From contig JAEWLI010000113.1 of NCBI GenBank assembly GCA_023393375.1, forward strand, positions 1-48,516: a stretch of 48,516 nt of DNA. The letters run 5' to 3'. The stretch comes from Bacteroidota bacterium. Its GTDB lineage: Bacteria; Bacteroidota; Bacteroidia; Cytophagales; Cyclobacteriaceae. A program made the position numbers and the translations under genes. The notes below the pieces were generated by a model. That model worked only from the letters and a program-made list of their open reading frames with translations, did not search any database and was not told the DNA's origin. Below are positions 43,301-48,516 of this stretch, piece by piece (the stretch's first letter is position 1; the number at the start of each line of letters is the position of its first letter).

Positions 43301-43330
43301 CAAAGATAAATATTCTGCCTCATTATGCAA
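43301..43330 (-). promoter_or_regulatory. Promoter of the tRNA-Leu gene
   Basis: On the minus strand TTG (43330-43328) is followed after 19 nt by TATCTTTG (43308-43301), a full match. The expected transcript start is about 100 nt before the tRNA, so the precursor carries a long leader. Confidence 0.55.
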
Positions 43331-43410
43331 TTGAATAATCACCTATTTTTAGGCTTGATTATAAAAAGAAAAATTTATTTTGTATCTTAATTAAAGATTT
43401 ACTGTTATAA

Positions 43411-43442
43411 TTTGTTATTATTTTAAAAACTATTATAATTTG
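43411..43442 (+). promoter_or_regulatory. Candidate promoter of the rel/spoT-type gene
   Basis: TTTG (43411-43414), 19 nt, then TATAATTTG (43434-43442), which is TAnnTTTG with one extra base. The start codon is about 115 nt downstream. The rest of the 362-nt gap between the tRNA and the gene shows nothing else I can name. Confidence 0.35.
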
Positions 43443-43555
43443 CTAATTGCTTTTAAAGATATTTTTGGAGGGGATCCTGATATCACAATTGCTACCCAGG
43501 GGAAACACCTATTATATATGAAACTAAGTTTTTTTGCCTAATGCGGGAGTAATTT

Positions 43556-45769
43556 ATGGTGACGATAGATATAGAAGAAGAGAAAAAAGAAATATTAAGG
43601 AAATATAGGATATTATTACGCCATGCCAAACCATTTTTAAAAGATGGTGATGCAAAACGTATTAAAAGAGCTTTTAGTGCTTCTTTAGAGGCCCACAGGG
43701 GGATGAGAAGACGTTCTGGAGAACCCTATATATATCATCCTCTGGCAGTGGCGCAAATTGCTGTTGATGAAATTGGTTTGGGTACTACTTCAATCATTGC
43801 AGCATTGTTGCACGATGTAGTAGAAGATACAGAACTAGAGCTGGAGGATGTAGAAAGAGACTTTGGCCCCAAAGTAGCAAAGATCATTGATGGTCTTACC
43901 AAAATTTCCGGCGTATTTGAATATGGTAGTTCTGAACAGGCAGAGAATTTCCGGAAAATGCTCCTTACACTGTCCGAAGACGTAAGGGTAATCCTGGTGA
44001 AACTGGCGGACCGCCTTCACAACATGCGAACCCTCGACAGCATGCCCCGCCATAAGCAGTTGCGTATTGCGTCAGAGACCATGTATTTATATGCTCCTCT
44101 GGCTCATAGGTTGGGACTGTATGCTATCAAATCGGAACTGGAAGACCTTTACTTAAAATATACTGATAGTGAAACCTATCGTAAAATTGTAGAGAAAATA
44201 AATGCGACAAAAACTGCTCGGGATAAGTTCATCAGAGGGTTCATCAGTCCGGTACAAAGGGAGTTGAATAACCATGGTTTTGATTTTGTGATCAAAGGCA
44301 GGCCTAAGTCTGTTTTTTCTATATGGGAAAAGATGAAAAAACAGAATATTCCTTTTGAAGAAGTCTACGATCTTTTTGCCATCAGGATAATTCTCGATAC
44401 CAGTCCTGAAAATGAAAAGGCGGCTTGTTGGCAGGTCTACTCAATTGTCACCGATTTTTATAAGCCTAACCCTGATCGCCTGAGAGATTGGATCAGTACA
44501 CCAAAATCCAATGGATATGAATCACTTCATACCACTGTGATGAGTAAAACCGGTATGTGGGTGGAGGTACAGATCAGAACCAGGCGGATGGACGAAATTG
44601 CTGAGAAAGGATATGCCGCTCACTGGAAATACAAAGACAATTCCGGATCACAGGAATCCCAATTAGAGTTGTGGATCAGGAAAGTAAGGGAAATGCTGGA
44701 ACAAAATGATTCTTCGGCCATCGAATTCGTAGATGATTTCAGATCGAACCTGTTCAATGAGGAAGTTTTTGTATTTACACCCAAGGGTGACCTAAAAATC
44801 CTGCCCAATGGTTGTACAGCCCTTGATTTTGCTTTTGAAATACATTCAGAAATTGGGGCAAAATGTTTGGGTGCAAAAGTGAACCAAAAACTGGTACCCT
44901 TAAACTATCGATTAAAAAATGGAGATCAGGTTGAAATTCTGACTTCTAACAAACAAAAACCTTCTGAAGACTGGCTAAGGCTGGTGGTAACCAATAAGGC
45001 CAAATTAAAGATCAAAGAAGCACTCAAAGATGACAGAAAATACATTGCCGTAGAAGGGAAGGAAATTGTTTCCAGAAAACTTCGTCAGATCAAGGTGGAT
45101 ATGACCACCGATGTGTTGAATCACCTCTGTTCCTATTTTAACTCCAAATCCCACCATGATTTGTTTTATAAAGTTGGGAAAGGATACATTGATCCAAAGG
45201 ATATAAAAAAATTCCGGCAGGAAACTAACAGACATGAGCAGCGGCGGCAAATGGAGACAGCTTCTGATGCCAAGACAGTTGAAAAAGAGATATCCAAAGC
45301 CACGGGCAATCTTCGGGATATGCTTTTGATTGGTGAAGATATGAATATTGTGGACTATACCTTGGCCAAATGTTGTAGCCCAATACCCGGTGATGATGTA
45401 TTTGGATTTGTAACTGTAAATGAAGGGATTAAAATTCACCGTACAAATTGTCCGAATGCCATGGAGCTTTTATCTAACCATGGGCACCGGGTGATAAAAG
45501 CCAAATGGACTTCACAACAGAAAATCGCTTTTCTCACTGGCTTAAAAATTGTTGGCACTGATCGTGTAGGCATGATCAGCGATATTACCCGTATAATTTC
45601 GAGTGATTTAAAAGTAAATATCCGGTCAGTCTTGTTTGAGACAGATAATGGTATTTTCGATGGAAACCTGATGCTTTATGTAAATGACACTACCCAGTTG
45701 GATCTGTTGATCTCAAAACTTGAAAAAGTGAACGGAGTGGTTAATGTGAACCGGTACGAATTGAAATAA
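43556..45769 (+). CDS. Bifunctional (p)ppGpp synthetase/hydrolase (Rel/SpoT family)
   Basis: The 737-residue long RSH enzyme has an intact hydrolase domain (YIYHPLAVA, HD pair His86-Asp87 in LLHDVVEDT), a synthetase domain (RDWISTPKSNGYESLHTTV, EVQIRTRRMDEIAEKGYAAHW), a TGS domain (VFTPKGDLKILPNGCTALDF) and a C-terminal ACT domain. Both catalytic halves look complete, so it should both make and break the alarmone (p)ppGpp. The Fur-like gene follows on the same strand, but with its own probable promoter. Confidence 0.93.
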   Translation: MVTIDIEEEKKEILRKYRILLRHAKPFLKDGDAKRIKRAFSASLEAHRGMRRRSGEPYIYHPLAVAQIAVDEIGLGTTSIIAALLHDVVEDTELELEDVERDFGPKVAKIIDGLTKISGVFEYGSSEQAENFRKMLLTLSEDVRVILVKLADRLHNMRTLDSMPRHKQLRIASETMYLYAPLAHRLGLYAIKSELEDLYLKYTDSETYRKIVEKINATKTARDKFIRGFISPVQRELNNHGFDFVIKGRPKSVFSIWEKMKKQNIPFEEVYDLFAIRIILDTSPENEKAACWQVYSIVTDFYKPNPDRLRDWISTPKSNGYESLHTTVMSKTGMWVEVQIRTRRMDEIAEKGYAAHWKYKDNSGSQESQLELWIRKVREMLEQNDSSAIEFVDDFRSNLFNEEVFVFTPKGDLKILPNGCTALDFAFEIHSEIGAKCLGAKVNQKLVPLNYRLKNGDQVEILTSNKQKPSEDWLRLVVTNKAKLKIKEALKDDRKYIAVEGKEIVSRKLRQIKVDMTTDVLNHLCSYFNSKSHHDLFYKVGKGYIDPKDIKKFRQETNRHEQRRQMETASDAKTVEKEISKATGNLRDMLLIGEDMNIVDYTLAKCCSPIPGDDVFGFVTVNEGIKIHRTNCPNAMELLSNHGHRVIKAKWTSQQKIAFLTGLKIVGTDRVGMISDITRIISSDLKVNIRSVLFETDNGIFDGNLMLYVNDTTQLDLLISKLEKVNGVVNVNRYELK

Positions 45770-45787
45770 TTTCTGAAATTGCACATA

Positions 45788-45821
45788 TTGTTAAGTTTAA
45801 GTGTAAATCTTTTTATATTTG
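45788..45821 (+). promoter_or_regulatory. Promoter of the Fur-family gene
   Basis: TTG (45788-45790), a 23-nt spacer and TATATTTG (45814-45821, full match). The start codon is 27 nt downstream. This separates the Fur-like gene from the rel/spoT-type gene upstream. Confidence 0.45.
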
Positions 45822-45847
45822 CTACTAATTCCTTTTGAATATTATAC

Positions 45848-46321
45848 ATGGTATTGAACAAGCCTATATTTTCTGAGGTAAAAAAAATATTTACGGCATA
45901 TCTTGAAAACAAAGGTTTGAGGAAAACCCCTGAAAGATATGCCATATTAGAGGAAATCTATTCCCGTGACGGTCACTTTGACGTGGAAGAGTTATATATC
46001 AGCATGAAGAATAAAAAGTATCAGGTTAGTCGTGCTACAGTATACAATTCACTTGATCTGTTGGTGGAATGCGATCTGGTGAGCAAACACCAGTTTGGAA
46101 AAAATCTTGCGCAATATGAAAAATCGTATGGATTTAAGCAGCACGATCATTTAATATGTACGGAATGTCATAAGGTTGTGGAGTTTTGTGACCCACGGAT
46201 ACATAATATTCAGACAATGGTAGGAGAACTACTCAACTTTAAGATTCTACACCACTCATTGAATTTATATGGAATTTGTGGTGACTGTCAAGCGAAATTA
46301 TCCAGTCAAAAAAAGAAATAA
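45848..46321 (+). CDS. Fur-family metal-responsive repressor
   Basis: The 157-residue protein has a winged-helix DNA-binding domain (RKTPERYAILEEIYS, VSRATVYNSLDLLVECDLV) and the dimerisation/metal domain with HDHLICTECHKVVEF and two CxxC pairs (Cys104/Cys107, Cys144/Cys147) for structural zinc. Fur, Zur and PerR cannot be told apart with confidence here. The STAS gene begins one base after its stop, so the two are translationally coupled. Confidence 0.88.
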   Translation: MVLNKPIFSEVKKIFTAYLENKGLRKTPERYAILEEIYSRDGHFDVEELYISMKNKKYQVSRATVYNSLDLLVECDLVSKHQFGKNLAQYEKSYGFKQHDHLICTECHKVVEFCDPRIHNIQTMVGELLNFKILHHSLNLYGICGDCQAKLSSQKKK

Positions 46322-46322
46322 G

Positions 46323-46676
46323 ATGAATTACTCCAGTGAAATTAAGGATGAAGTAATGGTGCTATCCATTGATGGTGATCTAATAGGTGATAATGATGAG
46401 GTTCAATTAATAGAGGAAATCACATCGCATATTGCTAATAATATCCTGTTGTGTGCTATCGATATATCAGCTATTCGATTTATAAATAGCAGTGGAATTG
46501 GGATTTTAATAACCATTCTTACAAAATTCAGAAATAAAGGTGGAGAGGTAATGTTGGTTAAACCGTCCGATCAGGTGAAAAAATTATTGATCATCACCAA
46601 GCTTAATTCCATTTTTACAGTAGTAGAAGATGAAGAGACTGCCATCAGTCAATTAAAGAATAATTTGGTTAAATAA
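46323..46676 (+). CDS. STAS-domain anti-anti-sigma-factor-like protein
   Basis: The 117-residue protein is a single STAS domain like SpoIIAA/RsbV. The phosphorylation site region is FINSSGIGILI with Ser56/Ser57, where SpoIIAA has DSSG. The frame extends 18 codons further upstream into the Fur-like gene, but ATG 46323 gives a normal STAS beginning (MNYSSEIKDEVMVLSIDGDL). No anti-sigma kinase or phosphatase gene is adjacent; the nearest such proteins in the window are the SiaA/SiaB-like pair far upstream. A link between them is possible but only a guess. Confidence 0.82.
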   Translation: MNYSSEIKDEVMVLSIDGDLIGDNDEVQLIEEITSHIANNILLCAIDISAIRFINSSGIGILITILTKFRNKGGEVMLVKPSDQVKKLLIITKLNSIFTVVEDEETAISQLKNNLVK

Positions 46677-46736
46677 AGCATCTATGCCGTCATTGTTCTG
46701 TTGGTTCACTATGACAGCGGGAAAATAAATAAACAC

Positions 46737-48002
46737 ATGAAATTAAATATTTTATTAGGTCTTCAGTGGGGAGACGAAGGAAAAGGTAAGATTGTTGATT
46801 ATCTGGCACCACAATATGATGTAGTTGCCCGTTTTCAAGGAGGTCCAAATGCCGGGCACACTCTGGAATTTGATGGCATTAAGCATGTATTGCATCAAAT
46901 CCCATCCGGGATCTTTCATCCAAGGATTAAAAATATTATCGGCAATGGTGTAGTATTGGATGCTATAATATTAAAGAAAGAAATAGAAGGATTAAAAAAG
47001 TATAATTTAAATGTTCATGAAAATCTTTATATTTCCAAAAAAGCCCATTTAATTTTACCAACCCACCGTTTGCTTGATGCGGCATATGAGCAATCTAAAG
47101 GAGAATTAAAGATCGGTTCTACATTAAAGGGTATTGGCCCTACTTATGAAGATAAGATTTCCCGTTCAGGATTAAGGGTAGGGGATATTCATGAAACTAA
47201 CTTTAAAGAAAAATATAACTCCCACGTTCAAAAACATATCAGCATTCTCAACTATTTGAAATATGAATACCAGCTAGCTGAGTTGGAAAAAGAATTTTTA
47301 GATGCCATACAATATTTAAAGGCGTTTAAATTTGTTGACGCTGAATACATGATCAATGATGCCCTTAAATCAGGCGCAAGTGTACTTGCCGAAGGTGCAC
47401 AAGGATCATTATTAGATATTGATTTTGGCAGTTACCCTTTTGTTACCAGCAGTAATACAACTGCTGCAGGCGTTTGTTCAGGATTGGGAGTTGCTCCTGC
47501 CAGAATAGGAGAGGTCTATGGTATTTTTAAAGCCTATTGTACCCGTGTAGGTAGTGGCCCATTCCCCACTGAGTTAAAAGATGCCACAGGCGATAAACTC
47601 AGAAAGATTGGGAATGAATTTGGCTCTACAACAGGTCGTCCTCGAAGGTGTGGCTGGATTGACTTACCGGCTCTCAAATATTCAATCATGCTGAATGGTG
47701 TTACACATCTATTTATGATGAAAGGCGATGTATTAAATGATTTCGAAGAAATCAAAGTATGTACCCATTATAGGTTAAGTGATGGGACACTTACTGATCA
47801 GCTTCCTTACGATATTTCAATAGATAAGGTAGAGCCAGTATACGAGACTTTGAAAGGGTGGAATACCAATTTGAGCGGTGGCTCATTTGAAGAGCTCCCT
47901 CAAGCATTACAAGACTATGTATCATATCTTGAAAAGCAACTTGAGACGCCAGTAAAAGTGATTTCTACTGGTCCTGATCGTGTTGAAACCATAATCAGAT
48001 AA
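46737..48002 (+). CDS. purA: Adenylosuccinate synthetase
   Basis: The 421-residue GTP-dependent enzyme joins IMP and aspartate on the way to AMP. Motifs are the N-terminal GLQWGDEGKGKIVDYLA (with the P-loop-like GDEGKGK), QGGPNAGHTL, GSTLKGIGPTYEDKISR, LAEGAQGSLLDIDFGSYPFVTSS and GRPRRCGWIDLPAL. A start at 46701 is possible, but ATG 46737 matches the family. Length and motifs are complete. Confidence 0.95.
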   Translation: MKLNILLGLQWGDEGKGKIVDYLAPQYDVVARFQGGPNAGHTLEFDGIKHVLHQIPSGIFHPRIKNIIGNGVVLDAIILKKEIEGLKKYNLNVHENLYISKKAHLILPTHRLLDAAYEQSKGELKIGSTLKGIGPTYEDKISRSGLRVGDIHETNFKEKYNSHVQKHISILNYLKYEYQLAELEKEFLDAIQYLKAFKFVDAEYMINDALKSGASVLAEGAQGSLLDIDFGSYPFVTSSNTTAAGVCSGLGVAPARIGEVYGIFKAYCTRVGSGPFPTELKDATGDKLRKIGNEFGSTTGRPRRCGWIDLPALKYSIMLNGVTHLFMMKGDVLNDFEEIKVCTHYRLSDGTLTDQLPYDISIDKVEPVYETLKGWNTNLSGGSFEELPQALQDYVSYLEKQLETPVKVISTGPDRVETIIR

Positions 48003-48218
48003 ATTATATCATTTTAAAAGGTTCTAAATTAAATTCTTGGAATTTCTTTTCAATCCGGGAACTAAAGGAAACCATACACGGTTATTTCTAAGCAATCTTT
48101 TTAAGTGCAAGTTTTGGTAATTTGTTGCTGATTCAATTCAGTGTTTTTGTCTTGTAAATATCTTTTTTTATAATTGGGATACATTCCGAAGGTTGATAAA
48201 AATAAAATTCCCAATTAG

Positions 48219-48249
48219 TTTGTTGGATAAAATAAAGCGTCTAATTTTG
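48219..48249 (+). promoter_or_regulatory. Tandem promoter P1 (probable rrn)
   Basis: TTTG (48219-48222), 19 nt, then TAATTTTG (48242-48249): a full consensus match. The -7 context GTCTAATTTTGCTGTC is almost identical to that of P2. Confidence 0.6.
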
Positions 48250-48318
48250 CTGTCCCGTTTCGATCGGAGATGGGGATAAATAAAAGGCCGGGTGTTTAAA
48301 AATATATTTAAAAAAACA

Positions 48319-48350
48319 TTTGGTGTTGAATTGATAAAGGTCTAATTTTG
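48319..48350 (+). promoter_or_regulatory. Tandem promoter P2 (probable rrn)
   Basis: TTTG (48319-48322), 20 nt, then TAATTTTG (48343-48350). The core GTCTAATTTTGCGGTC differs from P1 in one base. The shared core points to one duplicated, strong promoter type. Confidence 0.6.
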
Positions 48351-48516
48351 CGGTCGCAAATTTGGAAAGGGCAAGGGGCCCGGATATTCCCGGACGGGGA
48401 TTATCATCGATCACGTGGGTTTTGTCCCTGTGTTAAGTTCTTTGAATGGATGTTGTAGATAGCGGACCAAGTTTTAATAATTTTGAGACGAAGAAGAAGC
48501 CAGGGGACTTGAAGGT

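Larger units (their letters stand above)
48003..48516. other. Upstream region of a probable rRNA operon
   Basis: There is no gene in the last 514 nt. It holds two tandem consensus promoters (48219-48249 and 48319-48350). After them comes a GC-richer leader (GGCAAGGGGCCCGGATATTCCCGG and onward), unlike the AT-rich spacers elsewhere. That pattern fits the leader of a 16S-23S-5S operon whose 16S gene would start past the window edge. No rRNA sequence is in view. No clear terminator for purA is seen. Confidence 0.5.

Overview
The window reads as chromosomal DNA of a Bacteroidota bacterium, probably of the class Cytophagia (inferred). It is AT-rich. Two very large surface proteins carry type IX secretion (T9SS) C-terminal sorting domains. 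Good promoters have the Bacteroidota form, TTG or TTTG about 17-23 nt from TAnnTTTG, and Shine-Dalgarno sequences are mostly absent. There is a UpxY-type NusG paralogue, a PID-CTERM-like peptide, and the gene order tRNA-Leu, tig, clpP, clpX.

Layout. 1-551: an undecidable gene edge and the decayed C-terminal part of a YD-repeat (Rhs-like) gene, bounded by a 13-bp hairpin. 552-2227: a HepT/DUF86-like protein that has lost its toxin active-site motif, a small outer-membrane barrel, and the tRNA methyltransferase TrmN6 with no ordinary start codon. 2538-13772: one long apparent operon. It holds CheR, a receiver-less CheB, a membrane GAF protein, a 1128-residue Cache-HAMP-GAF-PAS-PAS-SpoIIE phosphatase (SiaA-like), a SiaB-like kinase, a SiaC-like phosphoprotein, a TerB-like/ABCG half-transporter fusion, a lipoprotein and a secreted Cys-containing protein, and it ends at a perfect hairpin. 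13773-14437: gene-free, with degenerate direct repeats. 14438-23709: surface and envelope genes on the minus strand (WecA-like transferase, WbpM/PglF-like dehydratase, a Cys-rich PID-CTERM-like peptide, a 1500-residue T9SS adhesin-like protein), with the NusG-like antiterminator divergent from them. 23759-26156: MeaB and a transaldolase-family protein, divergently transcribed. 26210-26324: five tandem 23-nt repeats. 26522-34348: an FG-GAP/T9SS protein, a small Rho-N/SAP-like protein, a 1346-residue SF1 helicase and a helix-hairpin-helix protein. 34522-39597: hemA, a 43-residue membrane peptide gene, cysM, an N-carbamoylputrescine amidase-like gene, queD-like and lpxB. 39659-43193 (minus strand): clpX, clpP, tig and tRNA-Leu(UAG). 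43556-48002: a Rel/SpoT homologue, a Fur-family regulator, a STAS protein and purA. 48003-48516: two tandem consensus promoters that most likely drive a ribosomal RNA operon beginning just past the window.

How the genes fit together. The most interesting unit is the 2538-13772 operon. It joins chemotaxis-type adaptation enzymes, a SiaA/SiaB/SiaC partner-switching set and a membrane ABC protein with an added cytoplasmic sensor-like N-terminus. The usual SiaD diguanylate cyclase is absent, and the ABC gene sits where an output gene would be expected. A testable reading is that an extracytoplasmic signal sets the phosphorylation state of SiaC (Thr68), which then controls the ABC protein and its two exported partners. 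This is inference from gene order and domain content. Most of the other genes are ordinary housekeeping genes.
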